64,000 bases of DNA from Falsiroseomonas sp051433165. GTDB taxonomy: Bacteria > Pseudomonadota > Alphaproteobacteria > Acetobacterales > Acetobacteraceae. The notes beneath the pieces were generated by a model, which ran no database searches, was not told where the DNA came from, and worked only from the letters and a program-made list of their open reading frames with translations. The position numbers and the translations under genes are program-made. The stretch is taken from positions 524,128 through 588,127 of the forward strand of contig NZ_JBHMFS010000001.1 in assembly GCF_051433165.1 (NCBI RefSeq), given 5' to 3'. Shown piece by piece: positions 43,624-51,985 of this stretch (within the stretch, counting starts at the first letter, position 1; each line of letters begins with the position of its first letter).

Positions 43624-44484
43624 ATGCCGATCGATTATCAATCTCTGCTGAATTTTCGGATCCCCGAAATCCGCCAGGCGCTTCGTTGGCAGGATAGTGC
43701 ACTGTACGCCCTGTCCCTGGGTGTCGGGCAGGACCCGATGGACAGTGCGGCGCTGCGCTACGTCACCGAGGGCGCGGCGATGCGCGCGCTGCCGACCATG
43801 GCGGTGGTGCTCGGCTATCCCGGATTCTGGCTGGCGGACCCGGCGACCGGCGTGGACGCCGTAAAGCTGGTGGCCGGCGAGCAGGCCGTGGAACTGTTCG
43901 CCCCGCTGCCCACCAGCGGCACGGTGGTGGGGAAATCCCGCGTGACCGGACTGGTGGACCGGGGCGCCGGCAAGGGCGCCTTGCTCTACACCGCGCGCGA
44001 TATCCTGGACGACGCCACCGGCGCGAAACTCGCCACCGTGGAGAACACCACCTTCCTGCGCGGCGATGGCGGCTTTGGCGGGCCGGACGGGCCGGTGAAG
44101 CGGCTGGCGGCGGAGCCCGACTCCGCGCCGGAAATCACCCTGGACCTGCCGACGCGGCCCGAAATGGCGCTGATCTACCGCCTGAACGGCGACCACAACC
44201 CGCTGCACTCCGACCCGGCGCTGGCCGCCAAGGCGGGCTTCCCGCGGCCGATCCTGCATGGCCTCGGCACCTTCGGCGTGGTCGGCCGCGCGCTGCTGGC
44301 CACGATTTGCGACCACGACCCGGATCGCTTCGGCCGCATGGAATGCCGCTTCTCCGCCCCCGTCTTCCCGGGCGAGACCATCCGCACCGAAATCTGGCGG
44401 ACGCCGGAAGGTGCCGCCTTCCGCGCCAAGGTCGTGGAGCGCGACCTGACCGTCATCAGCCACGGCGCCTTCCGCACCCGCTGA
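43624..44484 (+). CDS. MaoC-type (R)-specific enoyl-CoA hydratase 2
   Basis: A 286-residue double hot-dog protein like the hydratase-2 domain of peroxisomal multifunctional enzyme 2. The catalytic motif is YRLNGDHNPLHSDPALAAKA followed by GFPRPILHGLGTFG (aspartate and histidine, ~195-215). The first half (WQDSALYALSLGVGQDPMD) is the decorated non-catalytic fold that binds the acyl tail. It begins two bases after the ligase stop, so it is co-transcribed. Confidence 0.9.
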   Translation: MPIDYQSLLNFRIPEIRQALRWQDSALYALSLGVGQDPMDSAALRYVTEGAAMRALPTMAVVLGYPGFWLADPATGVDAVKLVAGEQAVELFAPLPTSGTVVGKSRVTGLVDRGAGKGALLYTARDILDDATGAKLATVENTTFLRGDGGFGGPDGPVKRLAAEPDSAPEITLDLPTRPEMALIYRLNGDHNPLHSDPALAAKAGFPRPILHGLGTFGVVGRALLATICDHDPDRFGRMECRFSAPVFPGETIRTEIWRTPEGAAFRAKVVERDLTVISHGAFRTR

Positions 44485-44522
44485 ACCAACCCGCTAGCTG
44501 AACACAGGAATTGAGGGCGGAT

Positions 44523-45203
44523 ATGATCAACAAGATCGTCCAGTCGATCGCCGAATCGCTGGAAGGCGTGAAGGACGGCGCCACCGTGATGATGGGTGGC
44601 TTCGGCGCCGTCGGGCAGCCGGACGAGCTGATCGAGGGCCTGTTGGAACAGGGCGCGCGCGACCTGGTCGTGGTCGCCAACAATGCCGGCGCCGGCAAGG
44701 TCGGGCTGGCGCGGCTGATGATGGAAGGCCGCGTGCGGAAGATCATCTGCTCCTTCCCTCGCTCTGCCGGCTCGACGGTGTTCGAGGAGCTGTACCGCGC
44801 CGGCAAGCTGGAGCTGGAGATCGTGCCGCAGGGCACCTTGGCCGAGCGCATGCGCGCCGCCGGCGCCGGCATCCCGGCCTTCTTCACGCCCACGGGCGCC
44901 GGCACCAAGCTCGCCCAGGGCAAGGAAAGCCGCGTCTTCAACGGCCGCGAGCACATCCTGGAAATGGCGCTGCCGGGCGACGTCGCGCTGGTCGAGGCCT
45001 GGCAGGCCGATCGCTGGGGCAACCTGACCTATCGGGAATCGGGCCGGAACTTCAACCCGGTGATGGCCATGGCCGCCACCCTGACGGTGGCGCAGACCCA
45101 CCATGTGCTGGAGCTCGGCGATATCGCGCCGGACCATGTCCACACGCCGGGAATCTTCGTCCAGCGCGTCATCGAGGTCCGGCGCGGGGCGCCCTGGGTG
45201 TAG
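44523..45203 (+). CDS. 3-Oxoacid CoA-transferase subunit A
   Basis: Subunit A of a class I CoA transferase, which moves CoA from succinyl-CoA to a 3-oxoacid. The signature is ATVMMGGFGAVGQPDELIEG (~20), with AEAWQADRWGNLTYR-like VEAWQADRWGNLTYRESGRN later. It is 226 residues, normal for ScoA/PcaI. The B subunit is not next but 580 bases downstream, beyond an antisense gene. Confidence 0.92.
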   Translation: MINKIVQSIAESLEGVKDGATVMMGGFGAVGQPDELIEGLLEQGARDLVVVANNAGAGKVGLARLMMEGRVRKIICSFPRSAGSTVFEELYRAGKLELEIVPQGTLAERMRAAGAGIPAFFTPTGAGTKLAQGKESRVFNGREHILEMALPGDVALVEAWQADRWGNLTYRESGRNFNPVMAMAATLTVAQTHHVLELGDIAPDHVHTPGIFVQRVIEVRRGAPWV

Positions 45204-45207
45204 GGCT

Positions 45208-45612
45208 TCAGTTGGCGGTGACGGTCGCCTCGACGTCCTTCATCGAATGCCCGGTCAGGTCCTTGGCGATCTCGCCGAGCAGCTTCGCCGACAGGGTCTT
45301 GTGGTAGTGCTTGCGCAGCTCACCGAGCGTGCGCGGCGCGGCGATGATCACCAGATTCTCGATATGGCCGGCCAGCACCTGCTGGTTCAGCATCGCGGCG
45401 ACGCCGGCCGCAAAGCCATCCTCATCCTGCTGGCTGTCGCTGGGATTGGCAGAGCTGCTGGCATGGCGGCCGCCGCTGCCCTTGTTGTCGGCATCCACCG
45501 CGGGCGGCTGCATCTCGGCCAACTCCATCGCGCCGGCATCGCCATCGTTGCGGTAAAGCTGAAGCTTCTCGCCATCGACGACGGCGACATAGGCATTGTT
45601 CGGAAGCTGCAT
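45208..45612 (-). CDS. Host attachment family protein
   Basis: A 134-residue protein beginning MQLPNNAYVAVVDGEKLQLY and containing NLVIIAAPRTLGELRKHYHK and LSAKLLGEIAKDLTGHSMKD, which identify the small host-attachment (bacterial eRF1-like) family. Homologues are linked to Agrobacterium-plant attachment, but the biochemical role is unclear. The start follows AGGAG. It lies on the opposite strand between the two CoA-transferase subunit genes, facing scoA with a four-base gap. Confidence 0.85.
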   Translation of the reverse strand: MQLPNNAYVAVVDGEKLQLYRNDGDAGAMELAEMQPPAVDADNKGSGGRHASSSANPSDSQQDEDGFAAGVAAMLNQQVLAGHIENLVIIAAPRTLGELRKHYHKTLSAKLLGEIAKDLTGHSMKDVEATVTAN

Positions 45613-45781
45613 GGGGAACTCCTGGGGCCGGATCGCGCCCCCGAAGTTCCACCGGCCAGATGCCGGTGGAAAAGGGGGACGCCCTGCAGCACCAACGCCG
45701 GGGCAGCCGGTTGGCTCCCTGGCACCACCCCGGCCGGGGCGATAAGCTGACCGGCAAGAGGATCGGCAGGAGAACGACGCA

Positions 45782-46429
45782 ATGGCGGGTGTGACGCGGC
45801 AGGGCATGGCGGCGCGGGTGGCGCAGGACATCCCGGAAGGGTGGTTCGTCAATCTCGGGATCGGCATTCCCACCATGGTGGCGGATCACGTGCCGGTGGA
45901 ACGCGAGGTGATCCTGCACTCCGAGAACGGCATCCTGGGCATGGGTCCGGCGCCGGAGGCCGGGAAGGGCAATGCCTGGCTGGTCAATGCCGGCAAGCAG
46001 CAGGTCACGCTCCGCCCGGGCGGCAGCTTCTTCCATCACGCCGACAGCTTCGGGATGATTCGCGGCGGGCATATCGACCTGTGCGTGCTCGGCGCCTTCG
46101 AGGTCGCGGAGAATGGCGACATCGCCAATTGGGCCACCAGCGAGAACGACACGGCACCCGCCGTCGGCGGCGCGATGGACCTGGCCGCGGGTGCGAAGCG
46201 GCTGTGGGTGGTGATGGACCACACCACCAAGGATGGTCGGCCGAAGCTGGTGGAGAATTGCGGCTACCCGCTGACGGCGCCGGGCGCGGTGCAGCGCATC
46301 TACACCAACCTGGCGGTGGTGGATGTGGTGCAGGGCCGCGGCTTCGTGCTGCGGGAGATTCTGGCGGAAGGCCTGTCGCTCGCCGATCTCCAGGCGCAGA
46401 CCGGCGCCGTGCTGCACACCGATTCATGA
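45782..46429 (+). CDS. 3-Oxoacid CoA-transferase subunit B
   Basis: The catalytic B subunit; the glutamate that forms the CoA thioester is in REVILHSENGILGMGPAPE (~50). Other conserved parts are GWFVNLGIGIPTMVADHVP and GGHIDLCVLGAFEVAENGDI. 215 residues. ATG 45782 is preceded by AGGAGA. The 169 bases upstream separate it from the antisense host-attachment gene, so it probably has its own promoter; its stop overlaps the next start (ATGA). Confidence 0.93.
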   Translation: MAGVTRQGMAARVAQDIPEGWFVNLGIGIPTMVADHVPVEREVILHSENGILGMGPAPEAGKGNAWLVNAGKQQVTLRPGGSFFHHADSFGMIRGGHIDLCVLGAFEVAENGDIANWATSENDTAPAVGGAMDLAAGAKRLWVVMDHTTKDGRPKLVENCGYPLTAPGAVQRIYTNLAVVDVVQGRGFVLREILAEGLSLADLQAQTGAVLHTDS

Positions 46430-47202
46430 GCGAGACTCCGGTGATGCGCGTGGCGCAGGCGCGCGACGGTGGCGTGCTGACGCTGACGCTGGACTACCCG
46501 GCGCGGCGCAACGCCCTGTCCGTGCCGCTGCGCGAACAGTTGTTCGAGGCGCTGGAAGCCGCGCAGGGCGATGCCGCCGTGCGCGCCCTGGTCATCACCG
46601 GCGCTGGTGGCACCTTCTGCTCGGGCGGCGACATCTCGGGCATGGATGTGCGGGATGCGGAGCAGGGGCGGGAGAGGATGCGGCGCACCCATCGCATCAT
46701 CCGCCTGATGGTCGGCGGGCGCCTGCCGATCGTGGCAGCCGTGGAGGGCTGGTGCGTCGGCGCCGGCCTGTCGGTCGCTTGTGCCAGTGACACCATCGTG
46801 GCCTCCGCCGAGGCGCGCTTCATGGCGGGCTTCAACAAGGTCGGGCTGATGGCCGATCTCGGCCTGCCCTTCACCCTGCCGGCGCGGATCGGCGTGGCGC
46901 GGGCGCGCCAGGTTCTGTTCTACGCCGAGCCGATCAACGCCGCCGAGGCGGAGCGGATCGGCCTGGTCGATCGCGTGGTGCCGAAGGGCGGGGCGCTGGC
47001 CGAAGCGCAGCGCGTCGCGGCAGGTCTCGCCGCCCAGGCCGCCCTGCCGATCGCGCTGACAAAACGCATGCTGGCCGAGGGTCTGGATGCGGCGCTGGAA
47101 CGGGAGCGGGACTGGCAGACCATGTGCTTCCTCTCGGCCGACCATGCCGAGGGTCGCGCGGCCTTCATGGCGAAGCGGGAGCCGGTGTTCGGCGGCGGTT
47201 GA
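46426..47202 (+). CDS. Crotonase-superfamily protein lacking the hydratase glutamates
   Basis: A 258-residue crotonase fold: LDYPARRNALSVPLREQLFE, the oxyanion-hole region AGGTFCSGGDISGMD, and EGWCVGAGLSVACASDTIVA. In true enoyl-CoA hydratases the two catalytic glutamates fall in a CELA-like and a PEV-like motif; here these read GLSVA and FNKVG, so both are missing. An aspartate in LMADLGLP could serve another chemistry such as isomerisation or hydrolysis. It is co-translated with subunit B. Confidence 0.85.
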   Translation: MSETPVMRVAQARDGGVLTLTLDYPARRNALSVPLREQLFEALEAAQGDAAVRALVITGAGGTFCSGGDISGMDVRDAEQGRERMRRTHRIIRLMVGGRLPIVAAVEGWCVGAGLSVACASDTIVASAEARFMAGFNKVGLMADLGLPFTLPARIGVARARQVLFYAEPINAAEAERIGLVDRVVPKGGALAEAQRVAAGLAAQAALPIALTKRMLAEGLDAALERERDWQTMCFLSADHAEGRAAFMAKREPVFGGG

Positions 47203-47209
47203 CCGTTCT

Positions 47210-47244
47210 CCCCTTGCGACGCAGCCTGACTGCGACGCAAGGGG
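47210..47244 (+). promoter_or_regulatory. Hairpin overlapping the amidase ribosome-binding site
   Basis: CCCCTTGCG at 47210-47218 pairs with CGCAAGGGG at 47236-47244; an A-A mismatch is followed by CGCAG/CTGCG and a five-base loop CCTGA. The right arm includes AAGGGG, the only purine-rich site ahead of the amidase ATG at 47255. The hairpin could end crotonase transcripts or hide the ribosome site. No T-run follows. Confidence 0.5.
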
Positions 47245-47254
47245 AAGCCGCAAC

Positions 47255-48649
47255 ATGACCGAGTATTGGCGCCTGCCAGCCACCGAAATCGCCGCACGCG
47301 TACGCAGCGGTCAGGTCAGCGCGACGGAGGTGGCGCGCGACGCCCTGGCCCGGCTGGATGCGGCGAACCCCGCTATCAACGCCGTGGTGGACCATCGGCC
47401 GGAAGATGTGCTGGCGCAGGCTGCGGTGATCGATGCCGCGATCGGCCGTGGCGAGGACCCCGGCCCGATGGCGGGCGTACCGGTGACCATCAAGGTCAAT
47501 GCGGACCAGATGGGCTACGCCACCACCAACGGCCTGCGCGTGCAGAAGGACCTGGTGGCGCAGCAGGACAGCCCGGTGGTGGCGAATCTCCGCCGCGCCG
47601 GCGCGGTGCTGCTGGGACGCACGAATACGCCGGCCTTCTCGCTGCGCTGGTTCTGCCGGAATGGCCTCCATGGCCACACGAAGAACCCACGCGATGCGAG
47701 CATCACGCCCGGCGGTTCCTCCGGTGGGGCGGCGGCGGGCGTCGCGGCCGGCATCGGCGCCGTGGGGCATGGCACGGATATCGGCGGCTCCATCCGCTAT
47801 CCGGCCTATGCCTGCGGCGTGCATGGGCTGCGGCCGACGCTTGGGCGGATTCCGGCCTGGAATGCCTCGGGGGCGGAGCGGCACGCGGGCGGGCAGTTGA
47901 TGGCCGTCTCCGGCCCCATCGCGCGCACCATCGGCGATCTGCGCCTGTCCTTCGCGGCGATGAGCGCGCGGGACATCCGCGACCCCTGGTGGGTCGATGC
48001 CGCCCATGCCGGCCCGCCGGTCGAGAAGCGCGCCGCGCTCTGCATCCGCCCCGAGGGCATGGCCACGGTGCCGGAGGTGGAGGCCGCGCTGCGTGACGCC
48101 GCGAAGCGCCTGGAGGCCGATGGCTGGGTGGTGGAGGAGGTGGAATGCCCACCCCTGCGCGAACCCGCCTCGATCCAGGCCATGCTGTGGCTGGCCGAAA
48201 GCCGCCGCGGCCTGAATGCCAGCCTGCACCAGGAAGCCGACCCGGATGCCAGCTTCGTCTTCGCCCAGATGGAGGCGCTGTGCCCGGAGCCGGACCTCAA
48301 CGCCTTCATGGACGGGCTGCAGAAGCGCGCCTTCTTCCTCCGCGCCTGGATGACCTTCTTCGAGCGCTACCCCCTGGCCATCACCCCCGTCTCCGCCGAG
48401 CTGCCCTTCCCGGACCAGGATGACGTGGCCAGCCCGGCGCGATTCCGGCAGATCATGGACGCCCAGCTCACCCAGGTCGGCCTGCCGCTGATGGGTCTGC
48501 CCGGCCTGGTGGTGACCACCGGTCTCGTCGGCCGCGTCCCGGTGGGCGCGCAGCTTCTGGCCGGGCGGTACCGGGAGGATGTGCTGTTCGCCGCGGCCGA
48601 GGTGATCGAGGCCGCCGGCGTGCCGGCCAGCCCCGTGGATCCCGGCTGA
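47255..48649 (+). CDS. Amidase signature family hydrolase
   Basis: A 464-residue amidase with the Ser-cisSer-Lys triad: lysine in MAGVPVTIKVNADQMG (~78), cis-serine and glycine-rich loop in ITPGGSSGGAAAGVAAG (~152), and nucleophile serine in GTDIGGSIRYPAYACG (~176). It hydrolyses a carboxamide of unknown identity. Genes after it (Bug binding protein, enolase-superfamily dehydratase, transporter, D-aminopeptidase) suggest scavenging of amides and organic acids. Confidence 0.9.
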   Translation: MTEYWRLPATEIAARVRSGQVSATEVARDALARLDAANPAINAVVDHRPEDVLAQAAVIDAAIGRGEDPGPMAGVPVTIKVNADQMGYATTNGLRVQKDLVAQQDSPVVANLRRAGAVLLGRTNTPAFSLRWFCRNGLHGHTKNPRDASITPGGSSGGAAAGVAAGIGAVGHGTDIGGSIRYPAYACGVHGLRPTLGRIPAWNASGAERHAGGQLMAVSGPIARTIGDLRLSFAAMSARDIRDPWWVDAAHAGPPVEKRAALCIRPEGMATVPEVEAALRDAAKRLEADGWVVEEVECPPLREPASIQAMLWLAESRRGLNASLHQEADPDASFVFAQMEALCPEPDLNAFMDGLQKRAFFLRAWMTFFERYPLAITPVSAELPFPDQDDVASPARFRQIMDAQLTQVGLPLMGLPGLVVTTGLVGRVPVGAQLLAGRYREDVLFAAAEVIEAAGVPASPVDPG

Positions 48650-48722
48650 CCGGACGGGTTGTTCCAGGCCCGCATCTGGCGCCATGATGACGCTGGAGCA
48701 ACGCCGGAAGAAAGAACAACCC

Positions 48723-49700
48723 ATGCCGCAACGTCGCACCCTGCTCGGCGCCGCCCTCGCTGCGCCCTTCGCCGCCCGCGCCGCCCATGCGCAATCCTGG
48801 CCAACGCGCCCTGTCCGCATCGTCGAGCCCGGTGCGCCCGGCGGCGGCAACGACACCACCATCCGCCTGTTCGCGCCCTATCTGGAACAGGCGCTCGGCC
48901 AGCCCTTCGTCATCGACAACCGCCCCGGCGCTGGCGGCCGCGTCGGTGTGGAACATGCGTTTCGCACGGCGCCGGATGGCAGCACGCTGCTGCTCGGTAA
49001 TGCCGGGTCCAACGGCATCAACGCCGCGATCTACCCGGACCTGCCCTACAACCTCGAAACCGACTTCGTGCCGATCTCCCTGCTGGTGACCGGGCCGAAC
49101 GCGCTGGTGGTGAACCCGCGCGTCTTTCCGGTGGCGGACGTCGCGGGCCTGATCGCGGCGATCAAGGCGCAGCCGGCCGGGCATTTCAACTATGGCAGCG
49201 GCGGCGTCGGATCCTCCGCGCATCTGTCGGCGGAGCTGTTCTGCATGATGGCCGGCGTGCGGATGGAGCATATTCCCTATCGCGGCGCGTCGCAGATGGG
49301 CCAGGGCGTGATCAGCGGCGACACGCCGTTCCTGATCGCCAACATGGTCAACATCCTGCCCTTCGTCCGCCGCGGCGATGTGAAGATGCTCGCCGTCACC
49401 AGCCTGGAACGCTGGCCCGATACGCCGGAGGTGCCGACGCTGCATGAATCCGGCCTGCCGGGCTTCGAGACCATTGCTTGGAACGCCCTGTTCGGCCCGC
49501 CCGGCCTGCCACGGCCGATCGCGGATCGGCTGGTGCCGGAATTGCAGCGCATCGGCCGCATGCCGGAAGTGGTGGACCGCGTGAAGCTGATCGGCGGGCA
49601 GGTGATCGCCAGCGGGCCGGATGTGCTGGCGGCGCGCGTGCGCAGCGACATCGCCAAGTGGAAGGACCTGGCCGCCCGCGCGAATATCCGCGTCACATGA
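48723..49700 (+). CDS. Bug-type periplasmic substrate-binding protein (TctC family)
   Basis: A 325-residue binding protein of the tripartite tricarboxylate transporter group. The N-terminus is a twin-arginine-like signal peptide (MPQRRTLLGAALAAPFAARA) cleaved near AHA-Q. The family features are WPTRPVRIVEPGAPGGGND, FVIDNRPGAGGRVGVEHAF and FNYGSGGVGSSAHLSAELFC. No TctA/TctB membrane genes are nearby, typical of orphan Bug proteins. The ATG is chosen to fit the signal peptide. Confidence 0.9.
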   Translation: MPQRRTLLGAALAAPFAARAAHAQSWPTRPVRIVEPGAPGGGNDTTIRLFAPYLEQALGQPFVIDNRPGAGGRVGVEHAFRTAPDGSTLLLGNAGSNGINAAIYPDLPYNLETDFVPISLLVTGPNALVVNPRVFPVADVAGLIAAIKAQPAGHFNYGSGGVGSSAHLSAELFCMMAGVRMEHIPYRGASQMGQGVISGDTPFLIANMVNILPFVRRGDVKMLAVTSLERWPDTPEVPTLHESGLPGFETIAWNALFGPPGLPRPIADRLVPELQRIGRMPEVVDRVKLIGGQVIASGPDVLAARVRSDIAKWKDLAARANIRVT

Positions 49701-50842
49701 AGATCGAGGGCATCGCCTTCCGGGGCTTCAACGTCACGCCGAAAACCAATTGGTGCTTCGTCGAGGTACGGACCGAGGATGGGCTGGTGGGCCTCGGCGA
49801 ATGCACGCTGGGCAACCATGAACCGCTGATGGCGGCCGAGATCTCGCGGCTGGAGGCGAATTGGCGCGGCGCCGATGCACGCGACCGCAACCGCATCGCC
49901 CGCCTGCTGCCGCATGCGCCGGGCGGGCTGGTGACGGCGACCGCGATCTCCGCGTTGGACCAGGCGCTGTGCGATCTGGCGGCGCAGCGGAATGGGGAGC
50001 CGCTGTTCCGTCTGCTCGGCGGTGCCTTCCATGACACGGTGCGGCTCTATGCCAACATCAACCGCGGCGCCAATCCGCGCACGCCGGACGGCTTCGCCGC
50101 CGCCGCACGCCGTGCGGTGGCGGAGGGATTCGGCGGCGTGAAGCTGGCGCCCTTCGAGCCGATGGTGTGGGAGGATGGCCGCACGCCGGCCAACCGCGCC
50201 GCCTATGCCGAGGGCCTTGCCCGCATCGCCGCGGTCCGCGCCGCCATCGGCCTGGATGTGGATCTGATGGTGGACGCGCATTGGCGCTTCTCGCCAGGCG
50301 GCGCCGCGCAGCTCATTTGCGATGTGGCGGACGCCGACCTGTTCTGGCTCGAATGCCCGGTGGCGGAGGCGAACCACCGCGAGATCATCCGCCTGCGCGG
50401 CATGGCCAATGCGCGCGGCATGCGGCTGGCGGGGGCCGAGAGCCTGGCCGGCCTCGCCGCCTATCGCCCGCTGGTGGAGGCGGGCTGCTACGACGTGCTG
50501 ATGCCCGATGCGAAGCACGCCGGGGGCTTGGAGGAAATTTTGCGAATTGCCGCGCTGGCCCAGACGGCGGGGGTGGAGATCGCGCCACACAACCCCACCG
50601 GCCCGGTCTGCCACGCCCATTCCGTGCATCTCTGCGCCACCATCCCGAACTTCCTGGTGCTGGAAGTGCAGTATGGGGAGACGGAGGCCTTCTTCGACAT
50701 CGTCCAGGGCGAGAGCCTGCGCTTCATCCAGGGCACGGCGCCGCTTCCGCAGGCGGCGGGGCTCGGCATCACCCTGAACCCGGGCGAGATTCCGCCCTGG
50801 AAACGCATGGACCGCCCTTGGCTGGACCCGCGGCTGGGCTGA
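49697..50842 (+). CDS. Mandelate racemase/enolase-superfamily sugar-acid dehydratase
   Basis: A 381-residue enolase-superfamily enzyme. Metal ligands are in LMVDAHWRFSPGGA, LFWLECPVAEAN and RLAGAESLAGLAA; the general-acid/base histidine is in VEIAPHNPTGPVCHAHSVHL, as in galactonate-dehydratase-like members. It would dehydrate a sugar acid or racemise an alpha-hydroxy acid; the substrate is unknown. Its ATG overlaps the Bug gene stop (ATGA), suggesting the Bug protein binds the same substrate. Confidence 0.88.
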   Translation: MKIEGIAFRGFNVTPKTNWCFVEVRTEDGLVGLGECTLGNHEPLMAAEISRLEANWRGADARDRNRIARLLPHAPGGLVTATAISALDQALCDLAAQRNGEPLFRLLGGAFHDTVRLYANINRGANPRTPDGFAAAARRAVAEGFGGVKLAPFEPMVWEDGRTPANRAAYAEGLARIAAVRAAIGLDVDLMVDAHWRFSPGGAAQLICDVADADLFWLECPVAEANHREIIRLRGMANARGMRLAGAESLAGLAAYRPLVEAGCYDVLMPDAKHAGGLEEILRIAALAQTAGVEIAPHNPTGPVCHAHSVHLCATIPNFLVLEVQYGETEAFFDIVQGESLRFIQGTAPLPQAAGLGITLNPGEIPPWKRMDRPWLDPRLG

Positions 50843-50862
50843 TAACCGCCTTATGATATCAG

Positions 50863-51056
50863 CGGCCCAAGGGCACGACCTGCGCCCGCCGAGGGCGGGC
50901 AAGGCCGCGAAGGCGGCCCGCCCGCAGTCCGGCGAGCCAAGGCCCCGGAGGGGCCGCCCGGCCCAAGGGCACGACCTGCGCCTGCCGAGGGCGGGCGAGG
51001 CCGCGAAGGCGGCCCGCCGGCAGTCCGGCGAGCCAAGGCCCCGGAGGGGCCGCCCG
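50863..51056. repeat. Two tandem 97-bp hairpin-rich repeats
   Basis: Two nearly identical copies, 50863-50959 and 50960-51056, differ at a few positions only. Each holds three short hairpins: GCCCGCC/GGCGGGC-type, GGCCGC/GCGGCC-type around GAA, and GGCCCC/GGGGCC around GGA. They fill the 231-base gap before the EamA gene. A minus-strand open frame across them is just a by-product of the repeat. The function may be transcription termination or mRNA protection, or it is a dispersed genomic repeat. Confidence 0.8.
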
Positions 51057-51073
51057 GCACCTGAGGGCAAGGA

Positions 51074-51985
51074 ATGATCCCCGGCTGGATCGGCTTCACC
51101 GTCTCCGCGGCGCTGTTCCAGTGCTGGCGCACTGCGCAGCAGCAGAAGCTGCGCGGGCAGCTTTCCGTCAATGCGGCCGGGGTGGTGCGGTATCTGTATG
51201 GCCTGCCGGTGGGGCTGCTGATCTTCGGCCTCTACTTCGCGATCTTCGGCGGCACGCTGCCGTCGCTGAGCTGGGCGGTGCTGGCGCTGTGCGCCATTGG
51301 TGGCTTCGGGCAGATCCTCGGCACCAACCTGCTCATCATGGCCTTCGGCCATCGCAACTTCGCGGTCGGCACCGCCTATTCCAAGACCGAGGCGATGCAG
51401 GCCGCCATCGTCGCGACGCTCCTGCTGAACGAGCATCTGTCGCTGTTCTCCTGGGTCGGCATCGCGGTCGGCGTCGGCGGCGTGCTGTATTTGTCGCTCG
51501 CCGGGCGCGGCACCAGCCCGGCGGAGCTGCTGCGCGGGGTGACGCAGCCGGCGGCCTTGTGCGGCATCGGCGCCGGCTTCTGCTTCGGCGTCACCGGCGT
51601 GCTGATCAAGATGGCAAACCAGGAAATGCCGGGCTCCGACGTGATCTTCAAGGCGCTACTGATCCTGGTCATCACCAATACGCTGCAGACGCTGATGCAG
51701 GGCAGCTACCTGGCTTGGAAGGAGCCGACGCAGTTCCGCGCCGTCTTCGCCACCTGGCGGGACAGCGCGCAGGTGGGGGCGCTGTCCGCCATGGGCTCCG
51801 CCTGCTGGTTCTCCGCCTTCGCGCTGGCGCCGGTGGCGCTGGTGCGCGCGGTGGGGCAGGTGGAGATCCTGTTCACCCTCGCCTTCAGCCGCTTCTATCT
51901 GCGGGAGAAGGCGACGCGTGCCGATGTGATCGGCGCCTTGATCGTGGTGGCCGGCGTGGTGCTGGTCCTGTGGGGAAGCCGTTGA
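51074..51985 (+). CDS. EamA/DMT-family transporter
   Basis: A 303-residue protein with ten predicted helices in two EamA halves (GWIGFTVSAALFQCWRTAQQ; CGIGAGFCFGVTGVLIKMAN). The sequence FAVGTAYSKTEAMQAAIVAT and the closing WGSR-type end fit drug/metabolite transporters, likely exporters of small metabolites. GGGCAAGGA precedes the ATG. The stop overlaps the D-aminopeptidase start (TGATG). Confidence 0.88.
   Translation: MIPGWIGFTVSAALFQCWRTAQQQKLRGQLSVNAAGVVRYLYGLPVGLLIFGLYFAIFGGTLPSLSWAVLALCAIGGFGQILGTNLLIMAFGHRNFAVGTAYSKTEAMQAAIVATLLLNEHLSLFSWVGIAVGVGGVLYLSLAGRGTSPAELLRGVTQPAALCGIGAGFCFGVTGVLIKMANQEMPGSDVIFKALLILVITNTLQTLMQGSYLAWKEPTQFRAVFATWRDSAQVGALSAMGSACWFSAFALAPVALVRAVGQVEILFTLAFSRFYLREKATRADVIGALIVVAGVVLVLWGSR

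Noticed and set aside
50863..51056. Possible CRISPR array
   Set aside because: Only two adjacent 97-bp units with no distinct spacers and no cas genes nearby.
50851..51171. Minus-strand frame with a repeated GALARRTAGGPPSRP peptide
   Set aside because: The peptide repeat simply reflects the two 97-bp DNA repeats; no start site or family supports a gene.
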